From Litomosoides sigmodontis (taxonomy: Eukaryota > Nematoda > Chromadorea > Rhabditida > Onchocercidae): 64,000 bases of DNA. The stretch is from NCBI GenBank assembly GCA_963070105.1, contig OY718807.1:6614983-6678982 (forward strand), given 5' to 3'. Position numbers and translations under genes: made by a program. Within the stretch, counting starts at the first letter, position 1. The number at the start of each line of letters is the position of its first letter. The notes under the pieces were generated by a model. That model saw only the letters and a program-made list of their open reading frames with translations, searched no databases and had not been told where the DNA came from. Shown one piece after another: positions 12,286-25,770 of this stretch.

Positions 12286-15200
12286 TCAGAACTTCTTCCT
12301 TTCATTATGAGTTCCTTTTTGTTTTCGCTTTAGTTTTTTCCTAAAAGCATTATTTTCCTCTGCATCGTTCACTTCATCATCATCATCGTCATCAAATCGT
12401 CTTCTTTTCTTGCCTTTTTTCTCCTCCATTTCCTTCATTTCCTCAAATAAAATGATTTAGAGCAGTGAATTTTAAAACTGAAAGATATATCATGATTTCA
12501 TGTCCTATCAACAGAATCAAAACTTCGATAAATATACACACCCGCTTCGCCAACTTCTGGGCTTCTTCAACTCTTTCCACAAGTAACATCACATCATTTT
12601 CTACTGTTTCGAAGAGTGGAAGCTTTTTGCCAATCAATCGTTCAATCTTTTGATAAATCTGAATAATAAAAAGATTAAAAGCAAAGTGCTATCAAGAATA
12701 TCATGCTACGAGATTTGTAATAAATAGTACGTATACTAAATATGACATTCCAGCGACAAATCAAACTAGTAATGTTTAAAACAGAAGAATCCGACCTGTT
12801 CAAAACTAATAAACACAACTTTTTATTTGAAAGAAAAAATAAAAGGATCCGGAACTGTGACAACCTCTCCTTTCATTGAAACAATTACTTAACATTAAAT
12901 GCACCAAATTAACGAACCTCAACATCGTATTGTGTAACGAACGTTACAGCGACACCTGATCGACCAGCTCGAGCGGTACGTCCAACACGGTGAACATAAT
13001 CCTTGGATTGCGTAGGAACATCAAAATTTAACACCACATCAACATGTGGTATATCAAGACCTACAATTTGTCTTCCTTTCCAGCAAAGCCAAAAAAGGAC
13101 ATCTAGCAATTATGCATACAGTTGCAAAATCTAGATTACAGCAATGAAGGAGTCAAAAACTTGTATAGCTGCACATATGACAGCATTAAAAACATACACG
13201 AGATCAAACTGCATGAAACAAAAAATACGACTCCGCCTAGTTGAGAACAGCACTAGAAGTTATGGACGATATAATAAATTGATCAATGAAAGTGAAGAGC
13301 TTTTCCGGTTAATATATGAAGATACAATATTTAACAAAAGTTTAAAGCGTACACCTCATATAGCGAAAATGAATAAAAATAACCTAAACCAAGTAAATTA
13401 GACTAGCTAAATAAATGTAAACGAAACATGAGCCTTCACCTGTCCAATTCCCTTTTGAGCATGTTTACTGTTTACTTTACTGAAAACATCACAAACACAC
13501 GAATACACGTCGATGAAATTTACACATCTTAATGCAACAGAATGCTAAAACCTAATGCTTGCCTGTTCATGCCATTCTGCCCTACAAAATTTAATTTCAA
13601 AATAATTACCTCTTGATGCAACATCCGTGCACACAAGAACTGTGGAAGTTTTGCTTTTAAACTTGTTTAGGGAACCCAGTCGCTTTGCCTATAAATCATA
13701 TTTCATAGTACATAAGAATAAAAACTTGATTACTTGATCATATTTCATACTACATAAGTATAAAAACTTGATTACTTGATTCATTTGCCCATGTAGAGGA
13801 ACAGCTGCAAAACCAAGCTTCCGCAACATTAATGCAGTTCTTAAAGCAGATGCACACGTGGAACAAAACACTATCGCAGTCTGTCCTGCCATTTCATTCA
13901 GTATATATACCAGATAAGCTTCCTAAGTATAAGTGCAAATAGAATATACTTTTTTTGATATCACAGTTCTATCGATTTGTTGCATTTATTTTTTCTACTC
14001 GAAGTTTTAAAACTTAACAATTACTTTGTACTTGAATGGAATGAAGATATAGTGCTGTTTCAGTTTGTCAACGGTTTGGTACTTCGAATTAACTTCTATT
14101 CTGATCGGGTCATTAAGCGAAGCGCGCTCTAGTTTGGCTACCTGAAATCCGAAAAACTAAGATTCCTTTGAACAAAAATATTTAAGCAACAGTATAATTC
14201 ATATTACAAAACAACATAACTGAACCCAATACTTACTTTTCTAGTCATTGTAGCAGAATACAAATATGTCCTTCTTTCTTTAGGGATAACTTTTAAAATT
14301 TTCTCCAATTCAACTTCAAAATCCATATTCAAGATGCGATCAGCTTCATCCATTACCAGATATTTCAGTGCACGTAAATTAAAACCTTTCGTGTTTTCTA
14401 GATGATCCACCAACCGACCAGGTGTAGCTGCAAAACACTGTTTTACTAACCGTGCAACTGCGAAGTTATTAAAGTCAATTGACTCGTGCAACTGCGAAGT
14501 TATTAAAGTCAATTGACTTTAAAGCATTGAGATATTGGAGCTCACCCACAATGACATGAGGACGTTTCGCAAGCGCTAATGACTGCGTCACTGTGTCTAC
14601 ACCACCAACAATCACAGCTGAAAATGCACAGGGTAGGAACAATTGAATACGAGTAAAAGAGAACTGTGCAAAAGAATACAACTAAAGGAACTTTAGAGAA
14701 AGAAATTAGCATACCAACAAGGATTCCAATGGAAGCGCCTAGCGCCTGAAATTGATCACCGATTTGAAAAGCTAACTCTCTGGTTGGGGTAAGAACAAGA
14801 GCAAATAACTTCTGCGGAGTTTCAAGTAAAGCTTGTAATATCGGTATTGCAAATGCAGCAGTTTTTCCAGATCTAAAATAGGTTTTTCCGACTTCTAACT
14901 TTTAAATACAAATAGAACACTTAAAAACAAATCTCCAATGGGCATAGTTTAACATAGCTTATCTTTAACAACATAACCAAAGCTCACTTTATGGTAGGAT
15001 ACCATTGATATACGGAATTACATCAAATACAATATCATGTTTTACTATGACTGGCCATGTATTTGTGTGTACTTGTAAAAGAATATTTCAATCAAAGATA
15101 GTGAAACAAAACTTAAATACAAAAAATAAAAAAAACTACCCCGTTTCAGCAAGACCAATTATATCACGTTTTTTAAATGCATGTGGCAGAGCTGCAATTT

Positions 15201-15771
15201 GAACCTTCGTAGGTTTTTTCCAATTTAAGCGATCACATGCTTCACAAAGAACATCCGTTACGCCCTGAAAATAAAAACGACCTTAATGAGGAGCACTAAA
15301 AGCGCTTCTTACATCCCTTATCTCTTAATAATGACGCGATCTCAGAAATAAACAGATAATAAAATTCTAAAAACCATTAGTAAGTCTCACATGCAAAATT
15401 TTTTTAACTGAAAAACGATATCACGGTTATACAGCAACAGCAATCCACATCCTTCTGGACTTTTACTGAATATTCTACTTAATGTTTATTCGTCTTATCC
15501 TCATGGTTCAATCTACTCTATTCGAATAGACTTTCAATCTCCATAGAAGGCCACTATGCATATATTCCACATGCCACTTAAATGGCGGTACTGACTTTCA
15601 AAGATCACAATAAAAACAACAGCAAAATAAAAGTAGTGAGAGTCTAATAATGTCTTAGTTTCAGCAAATAAAAGAAAGAATGACCAATTTCTGGAATGTT
15701 ATATCGTCATCTTGCTCTTCAACCGATTGTGTTGGCACGCTTTCACCTTCATCCGATGATGAATCGGACAT
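12286..15771 (-). CDS. DDX47: DEAD-box ATP-dependent RNA helicase DDX47 (Rrp3 family)
   Basis: Nucleolar helicase needed for early 18S pre-rRNA processing in yeast and animals. Eleven exons: 15685-15771, 15140-15264, 14715-14872, 14546-14617, 14237-14427, 14025-14141, 13776-13922, 13610-13688, 12918-13060, 12542-12658, 12286-12441. Phases agree and give 463 residues; human DDX47 is 455. Motifs: AETGSGKT at 68-75 (split by intron 2), DEAD at 174-177 (VMDEADRIL), SAT at 205-207, then VATDVASRG-type helicase C sequence (here [12 protein letters not shown]) and [13 protein letters not shown]. The N-terminus ([10 protein letters not shown]) is acidic; the C-terminus is a Lys/Arg-Asp tail ([14 protein letters not shown]) typical of the family. 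Introns 4 and 7 carry local tandem duplications (separate entries). The ATG at 15771 opens the acidic leader and has no close acceptor upstream. Confidence 0.96.
13697..13780. repeat. 42-bp tandem duplication spanning the DDX47 exon 7 donor
   Basis: Two adjacent 42-bp units, 13697-13738 and 13739-13780, differ at two positions. The unit nearer exon 7 includes the last five exon bases and the GTAATC donor, so the donor is present twice. Confidence 0.9.
14451..14518. repeat. Exact 34-bp tandem duplication in DDX47 intron 4
   Basis: Units 14451-14484 and 14485-14518 are identical. They fill more than half of the 118-base intron between exons 4 and 5, just upstream (in gene sense) of the exon 5 acceptor. 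Each unit carries a TTCGCAG acceptor-like string on the minus strand. Confidence 0.95.
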
Positions 15772-18301
15772 AATTCAACTTGCTTTTCCCAAATTATACT
15801 GATAGCCCGTGTCACACTGTAATGTTCTTGCGGATAATATAACACAATTTTCAACAGCGTAATATTCTCATAGTCTCAGTATATGATTCCAAATAACATT
15901 GGAAATTTTTCAATAACATTGGAACATATTCTTCAGTTTCGAATATGATAAAGCAAGCTTCAAAATAGAAGTACTACATCATTTTTTCTGATTTCGCTAC
16001 AGTAGTGTTACTGCGGTAGCACCCCAGGCGACAACACATAAAAAATGGCGAAAGTACATCATTTTGCAAAATTTTCAAATTTCTTCTTTAAATACGTCTT
16101 AAAAAATGACAAATACTTCATATTTCAAATTTTCAAAAATGCTTCCCCCAACGGACAAAAACCCGGACTCACGTCATACTCCCTTCTAGGCTCGAATATC
16201 TCCCGACCTCTGCCCCACAGTGCCGCCGTCCAGTCATCCATTTAAAATATCAAAAGTTTGGTTTGCGATGATGGAGTTCGATTATGAAAATTTTAGGGCT
16301 CATCTAATACACTGACACCGTGAATATCAATATTTGTCAGAAAGGACAAAATGATACATCATAATTGGATAATTTCTCTCTCTCTCTTTCTCTCTCTCCT
16401 ATGCTTTCATAGCAAACATTTGAAAAAAAAAGTAGGAGGAATTTGCGTCTTCGTTCAAAGCAGATTTTTACAAATTTCAATGAATCATCTTTTTTTTTTG
16501 TCATTCATCCACTTTTACCATCAGTTTATTTTATTGCATTTTAATTTCATTTTCTTTTCCAAATTACTGCCATTGCTCTTTTTCTCACCGTTCTCCATTA
16601 CTTGTCGCAATTTATTGCATATTAAATTTAAACGTGAAGCATATATGGTTTTGGTGATGATTTTCAGTTTTAATTGGGGAATATTTCATTTCATTTTATT
16701 TCTTTTCTATAGATGTCGATAGGTAAGCGCGTTGTCATCGCTGTGCGAAGAGAAAGTACTGAGTAGTAGTGGATCATACCGGGATATTCAGGCTTAATTC
16801 TATTATCATTTCACCGTCATCCTTTCCCTTCGTCCCGCATTGTTCGTTAATTATTCCTTCCTCTCTCTTCCCCTTTCTTCAAATATCTCACACCAATAAA
16901 AAATTTACAAAAACTATCATTTGTAATTTCCAAATTCGTAATTAGTAAATACTTCCCACGCAGTGAACAATAGGAAGGATGAAATAAATAATCTTAGCGT
17001 GAAATATTATTTTTGAAATTTAATTTTTTTTGCCACCTGTCATTATCATTATCCTTTCATTTCCCATTTGCTTAAATATAGTATGAATAAGTGAATGAAA
17101 TGGATAGGATAATTTTAAATTTAATGAACAAATTCAACTTAATTAACCAGCTGGTCACATCCGATTTAGTTGAGTTAATAAAAAAATTTAACTTGCATAA
17201 TTAACCAAGCAGTCAAATTCAATTTGAATTAGAGGATTACATTCAGTATTAATCGATTTCAAGTTAATTTAGATGAAGCGGTTAAATTAGTTTAAAAAGT
17301 AATCAATAAAAGCTTTTTTCCTTTAAATTAAAAATAAGCTACATCGTCAGCATTTTAAGCGGATTTCCCTCTTTTAATTCATTCTTCGTCCGTATTGAGC
17401 TAGTCGATTTGATCATTTCGATAAGATTTATGTTAGTTTAATAATAACCTTCCTTATTGATGTAAAAAATGAAATGTGCCAATGATTTCACTCGAAACTA
17501 ATAGTAGTGATAAGGATAATAATAGCTGCATGAAATTTTAATTTTTTTTAGGTTTATACTTTGTGCTTGGAAACTTTTAAAACTTTTAAAATTTAACTGG
17601 GGAAGATATTAAGAGATAATACTAATTAATTTTTTCGAGATTTGAAGTCGAAATGATTTGCATTTTTTATCAGCCCACTTTTTCCGAAAATCATTCTTTC
17701 CACCGATGAAGAAAATTTCACTTTCAACAAACGTTTGAGAAATAATTGAAAGGTATCATTACTGTTTGATAATTAAAAAGGAAATGAAAAGTTAACAACG
17801 TTACATCAATGCTACAAGACGCCGACAACACGTACGTGAGTGGAATACAAAACATTAACGAACACTTCAGCATTAGTTTCAATGGTGTATTTTAATGTCA
17901 TTAATTTCACGAGAGGATCTTCTCCTCTAATGATAGATCTATGATGTAGCCTATCTCAAAGGGTAATTGCTTTAGTACGTGGCGCTGTTTTACGCTCTAC
18001 GTGTTTTATAAGATTTAATTAATTGATGGCTTGCGATAATCGTTAACAAACGAGATAGAATCAAAAATAAAATTTTAATTTACGTGTCGGCGAAGAAAAG
18101 GAAATCTATTAAAATAGCCTTAGTATATGACTTGCGAACTTGAATCGTTTCGCAAGAAAAACTTCTTAATCACTCATGAAATGTAGAATGTTTACAATCA
18201 ATCATTCATAACCTTGCAAATCATTTTTCCTTTCAATTTCTTTTCATTATTTTACAATAAATTGCAGACATAATTGCATTTCGGAAACATTTTCCTCTCT
18301 T

Positions 18302-18331
<30 letters not shown>
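18302..18331. repeat. CT dinucleotide tract
   Basis: About 15 CT units, part of a pyrimidine-rich cluster. Confidence 0.9.
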
Positions 18332-18335
<4 letters not shown>

Positions 18336-18603
18336 CCTCTCCCCTCACTGCAACTTTCATAAATTAAAGTTGAATTAGCAAAAGCATTAGCGGTAATGCT
18401 CTCAAGCAATTTCTCGGTCGAAGGCATCCTCCTCCTTCCTGCAAAAGATGACTTATTAGCTAACTGCTACTCTACGTATGATAACGAGAGGCTAAGAAGT
18501 GAGACGTGAAACGTAAAAAGCTATTACGTGCACGATATTTAGAAAATTCAATGCTTTCCTTTATTATATTTTGCAACAATAAGACCTCTTTCAAGTGTCT
18601 GTC

Positions 18604-18607
<4 letters not shown>

Positions 18608-18653
<46 letters not shown>
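18608..18653. repeat. TG dinucleotide microsatellite
   Basis: About 23 uninterrupted TG units. Confidence 0.95.
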
Positions 18654-18656
<3 letters not shown>

Positions 18657-20350
18657 ATACCTAATGCTATGAGTATCTCAGAAATCCTGAGGATTAGATT
18701 AAGTTGAACGATGACTGGAAAAGCTATCGGATCAGTTGGTAATTTGAAATCGATCAGTCTAACTAGTGTATATGATCAGTTAATTTTTTCGAATATTTTC
18801 AAATATTTTACCATTTCTTCACCTTTTTTTTCTTAAAATACAAGTGTTAACTGTCTTGGTATAAATTTTGAGAACAAAAAACGAAGAAATAAAAAAGTTG
18901 TATTTTTAATTTCTACCATAAAATGGCTAAAGTAGAAAAAAAGGCATTATCTTCACTGAAATGATATGAAATAAAAAGTGACGAGGGAGTGGAAATATGG
19001 CTGAAAATTTTTTTCCACTTATCTAAATTCATAAATACGCAAAAGTTCAAAAGAATTAACTTCGTTTCACTGGTAGTACAGCGTGTAGTTAGCGGTCAAG
19101 TTCATTTCACCATATTTTACACTTAAATCATCGAACTTAAGCAATATGTGGTCAATGCAACTTACTTCTCCTGCAACAAGTAATATAAGAAGCTATTAAT
19201 TAGTGATTGGCATGTACGTTTACGCGGAAAATTTTGAGAATCATCAATTTTCCCTTCCCTTTCTTACTTAATTACTTAACTATTTTGGATTTGATATTGG
19301 AGGATATTCAATTTCATTATTTATGCATCCTTATTCATTGCTTAATCAAATGATGAAATTTCATTTCTCATATATTTTTAAATGTTTTAAATTTCTGTTA
19401 ATAATTTTTAAATAAACTTTTACCATATATATTTCAACGGAAACAATTGCATGCATCTTATATGTGTAAACTGCAAAAATTGTGCTTAAATTTTTAAGCA
19501 TTTTGATTTCTAACAAATAATTACTATTCAATGAGAGAATAATTACTATTCAATGCGCTATTCAATGAGAGAGTGGCATAAGTGGACGGAAATTTTATTA
19601 AATTGAAATTGCTAAATTATCAGAGAAATGAACAGTTTTGTTAGGATTTGTGCATGTCATAAATGATTTCATTTACTATAACTTTCATAATTTTCATTTT
19701 CACAATTCATCAAAGACTTCCGCGATTCTCGAAAATGATGCACCGACAATTTATGGCAGCTTTCTTTCTGCTTACGAATGACTAGTATAATACTGGAAAA
19801 TACTTTATGAAATATTTGACAGAGTATATTTCACCAGTTTTTTTTTGAAACTCCGTTGGCTTCATTTTTTCCTTCTTTCTTTTGCCTTCCTCCTCCTCCT
19901 CCTCTCTCTCCCTCTCTCTCTCCCTAGCGATTTTAATTTTTGACGAACAAAAGACGAGCTGAGAGACAAGAAGTTTGAAATTAGTAGAAAAAAAAGGAAG
20001 AAATTCATGGATACAAAGAATACGCACTTATAAAAGACTTGAGAGCTCTGACAATTTCCTTGTGAATTTCACTTACTATTACTTCCATTGATGATTTTTT
20101 TCACTCTCACTCTTTCCCTCTCTCTTCTCTCCGCGTTTTTCATTCAAATCTCAATTTACTATCAAAGTGCAAAATTCACACATGTTATCTGCACAGAGTG
20201 AAATGTTCGAAGATTTTTTGTGGGAAAAATTTAATCTCCTACGAAAACTACTTGCACGTTCCTCTTTCTTATTTGTAAGAAAGATTGAAATTTGAAAATT
20301 TGGCATGAATTTTAAAAACGAATTTAATAATAATAATAATTAATAATAAT

Positions 20351-20606
<256 letters not shown>

Positions 20607-23155
20607 TAAAACTTATGCTTAAAAAAAAGTATAAAATTTTAATTATTTTACATTGATAACATACTCATTGCTAATTCTATTACTAATAAATTATTAGAGG
20701 TTGAAAAAACAGTGGCAAATTTTGCAACGGACAAAATAGAACGGAAATTAAATTGAGATATGTGCACACTGCCGACTAAAGGTTAAAGTTTTAGTATTAA
20801 GTACGTCGTTTGCAGTGACGTCATTCCCAATTAATATTTTTCACTTTTCCTGAACGTGGATCGCTCACCTCACCTTTTCACCTCCTATATTTTAATCAAA
20901 AATAAAACTTCCATTTTACGAACTAATTTTGATTCAACAAAAAAAAACAACGAATAAATCAATTTTTATATGAAAAAATTTACCGCCTCTGTCGACAGGA
21001 ATCATACTTGTAAAGCAGAATGTTTTTTCTCTTAACTTGTGCTATTTACCGTATGTCGTAGTGCTCAATATTTATTATTTCAATTATTCAATTAATATTC
21101 TTAGGTTGGAAGATTCTTCCTACTTTAATGATTGCTTTTTAAATAAATGCTTTACTAATCCTAAATTCAGAAAACATTATAAATTTATTTAGTGCTATGT
21201 GACTAAATTAGATGAATTGCTAATTTGGGTTTTTCCCTTAAAATTTTTTTTGATTTCGATGAATTTAAAAGCAATCGCTATGTGCTGAAGGATTTCATAA
21301 AGAAAAAGTGAAAATTTTACCAGTGAATTTCGGCTGCTTCTTCTACAAGCAGCGAGTGAATGAGTTCCACGCATCGAACGATGGACAATTATTCGCTGGC
21401 CAAAAAAAATGAATCGCATAAAGCGTTGCTGTCAATTTCACAAATTGTCAACGCATAAGTTAAGCAGCAGGCCCTTCGACGCTCCTCCATTCTTCCTCTT
21501 TCAAGCGAACAGCTTTTTCCCAATTTCATTTAGTTATCTCTCAAAGAGAGCCGAGCACTTCGCAAGAGAAAGAGACGAGAAATCATTTCCTTGTTTTTCT
21601 TTGAAGCTCTTTTTCCAGTCACATATCTTCATGGAACTGCGTAATTGATCTCCTAGAAGTTTTCAACAATCGCAATTGCTATCACTTAACGTTATTATCA
21701 TTTTTATCATCACCGATCTCTCCCTCTCTCCCTCTCTCTCTCTCCTCGTCAACCTTCCCTCCTTTTTCATCGCTTCATCACTTATTATAATTATTATCAT
21801 TATATTATTTATTATCATTATCATTATATTATTATTAATTATTATTTCGTTATCATATCTTATCATCATTATCATTCATTATTTGTGATTTCTTTATCAT
21901 CATCATTGTCATTGTATTGTATTATTTGCTACTTATTGTTCTCATTATCATTCATTATTATCACTTATAATTTAAGTGCTTAGAAATATGTTCGTTAGCA
22001 TAATTCTACTCGATTATTTCATCTTTGCCCAAATCAATAATCTTAAAAGCATTCAATTTATTATTTCATTCATTTCGGAACAAAATGATTGAAGGACGCT
22101 TAGCTCCCTTCTTCCCTTTCAATTTAATTTCACATTTTTTTAAAGCTTAAACGCTTTCTATGAATTAGCAGCACCCTCCTATCGTTTAAGCTAAACAGAA
22201 ATCAACGCAACTTGTGCCAAATTTACTAGCAACGTCACCAATCTCATGCGTCCGTCCGTCATAGCCACCACTCGTCCTTTCCTTCAACAGCTTTTTTGCA
22301 CGAAATCAATTAGTGAAAAGTCCGCACACACACGCACACAGACAGACAATCATCAATTGCGCTGTGAAATTCCTGGATGACGTCATTCGTGAGAGAGAGA
22401 GAGAGAGAGGCTGGAGATCGACGATACGGCCGGAAAGAATTAAAAAAGGTAAATTAGTAATTGAAAAAATGAATTAGTAATTGACTAAAAAAAAGTTAGT
22501 TTGCTTTAACATTCTGCTGAAATTGCTTTTCTCCTCCAGCACTACCATGGAATTCGTCTTCGAAAACGTGGAAAGCGTGGAAATTGCAATACCCGCCGCG
22601 TAAAAAGTGTGCTAAAATGTGAAATATTAAAAAGTATACGAAAAGTGTAAAGTGGAGCTTTTAAAAATTATTTAGCTAAACATACGAAATGAAATATCAA
22701 AATGAAATTTTTTTTAATTATGCAAGAGTTGTAACTTCTAAAATTTTTTTTTATATTCTTTTGAAATTATAAATGATATCTCGCATAATGGGATTTATTA
22801 CACTGTTCCAAACTCTTCACTGCACTCTTCACTGTATTCGTTATTACACTCTTCTAAGCAAATCATTTCAAAAATTTTTCCCTTTTCATTTGCCATACGC
22901 ATGTGCCTAACATTTGCATAAACATATTTATTACCGTTTGTTGTTGCTCTTCAATTTCAGTAGTCTAAAATTGTCAACATTTTTCTTTTTTTTTGAAACA
23001 AATAGAACTAATCTATTTCTTCAAAATTCTTTTCGCACTTTTAGCCGTTTTTTTCGTTGTTTCGAATTTACTTCACTTCCATCACTCTCACTCCTCTTTT
23101 ATGGCTTGTTTGTAATTTGGAGCAATTTTTTAAAAATTTCATACACTCATTTCAG

Positions 23156-24521
23156 ATGCAATCAGGAAAGAAGTGGACGACTTGTTCGGATGATGATGAC
23201 ATTCGAAAGTGGTTGATTGGTCATCTTCATACAATTCAAGCTAAAGCACTTGCTGCAAATTTCGTCTTACCTCGGATTTATGATGAAAAAATTAGGGTAG
23301 CGTTCTTTGTCTTCCACTCAAATTTAATTAACAATTTACTGAACGAATAATTAAATTTTTTTAATGGGCAAAAAATGGATAAATTTTTGATTCTTTTCCC
23401 CTTGCAAACTGAAAAAAGCCAACCGCCCACGTATTTCACTTTGTACTGAAATATTATTTCAGGCTGTGCCAGATTCAAGTCCTAATGAAGTTAATTTAAA
23501 TGGCGAATCACTACTTATAGCAACAATTAAATATATTAAAGAGAAAGGAAGCAGGGTATATTCATTCCTCGTTTTCATCAACAGCAAAGCGAAAGCTTTT
23601 CCTTGGATTTTTTAAATTATCTTAGTAAAATGAAATTCGAAGCTTTTCGTAGGGGCAAGTAGATTTCAAGCGCATTCATCAATGACTTTTGTAAATAATT
23701 CAAAAATTATTTCGGCAATGAACAACTGTATATTGTAAACGTTTCGCGTGAAAATTAAGTGTGAAATTAATTGTTTTAACACTGTGAATATCAATTAATT
23801 TTAGCTTAAATATATTCAATTATTGATTGATCATGGTGCAGACATCAATTTTCAAGATAAACGCGAACGACGAACGGCGCTAATGTACGCGTGCATAGAG
23901 GATAATAGGACGGAGGAAGGCTTATTAATTGCTAAAACTGTAAGATCGTTTCTCCTCCTCTAATTCCGATTATAATTTCAATTATTAAAAAAAATTTTTT
24001 TTTTAAAAAAAAATAATGATCCCGTGATCATTATATTGAATTAAATTTTAATTATATATCTATTGGAAATGAGCAAAATTCCATGTGAAAAGAGACTTAC
24101 TGCTAATCCAACAAACAACGGCAACAGTTCAAAGGTAATTTTAAACAAATTTTGAGAAGAGATTGAACTTGCAGAATGGTTGCAATTATCACGCACAAGA
24201 CAGGCTTGGCAATACTGCGTTAATGTATGCAGCAATGAAGGGTCGCGATGAGTTGATGAATTTTATGGTAGATATGCTTGCGAAGGTTTCTGACGCTCCT
24301 CCTATAAAATAATTAAATTTTTAAAAATTTCACATTTTTGAACAATTCATTAAAAAACGATTAAATTCAAAGGCATAGCAATATTTTAGGGATGGAGTTT
24401 AGCAGCATTACAGTTAACTAATTGCGTGGGTCACACAGCTGAAGACTTGGCAATACGAAATAAACAACATCGATGTGCAAGAATCGTGCAAACACAAGTT
24501 GGCATTGAACTATTCTGTTAA
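23156..24521 (+). CDS. Ankyrin-repeat protein, 203 residues
   Basis: Five exons, 23156-23296, 23463-23555, 23805-23939, 24175-24285 and 24390-24521, all in phase 0, ending in TAA. An acceptor TTTCAG abuts the ATG, which suggests a trans-spliced leader. After a 47-residue leader (MQSGKKWTTCSDDDD) come about three ankyrin repeats: residues 60-95 (NGESLLIATIKYI, IQLLIDHGADINFQD), 96-128 (RRTALMYACIEDN) and 129-165 (NYHAQDRLGNTALMYAA), then a final helix pair with GHTAEDLAIRNKQH. Spacing and the TALMYA signature recall ANKRD34-type proteins, but I cannot assign orthology. Likely an intracellular protein-binding scaffold. The 3' flank runs straight into a giant TTA array. Confidence 0.85.
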
Positions 24522-24581
24522 TTAAAATTTTAAATTAGTCACATTGATTTGCTATACATTTCAAGCGGAGTTTGTTATTCT

Positions 24582-25770
<1,189 letters not shown>

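Noticed and set aside
16351..16722. 123-codon plus-strand frame rich in Phe, Leu and Ser
   Set aside because: Lies over CT and T-rich tracts; composition follows the simple sequence and no splice partners were found.
21663..21888. Two 70-codon frames on opposite strands with Ile-rich products
   Set aside because: Caused by ATT/ATC-rich repeats and a CT tract.
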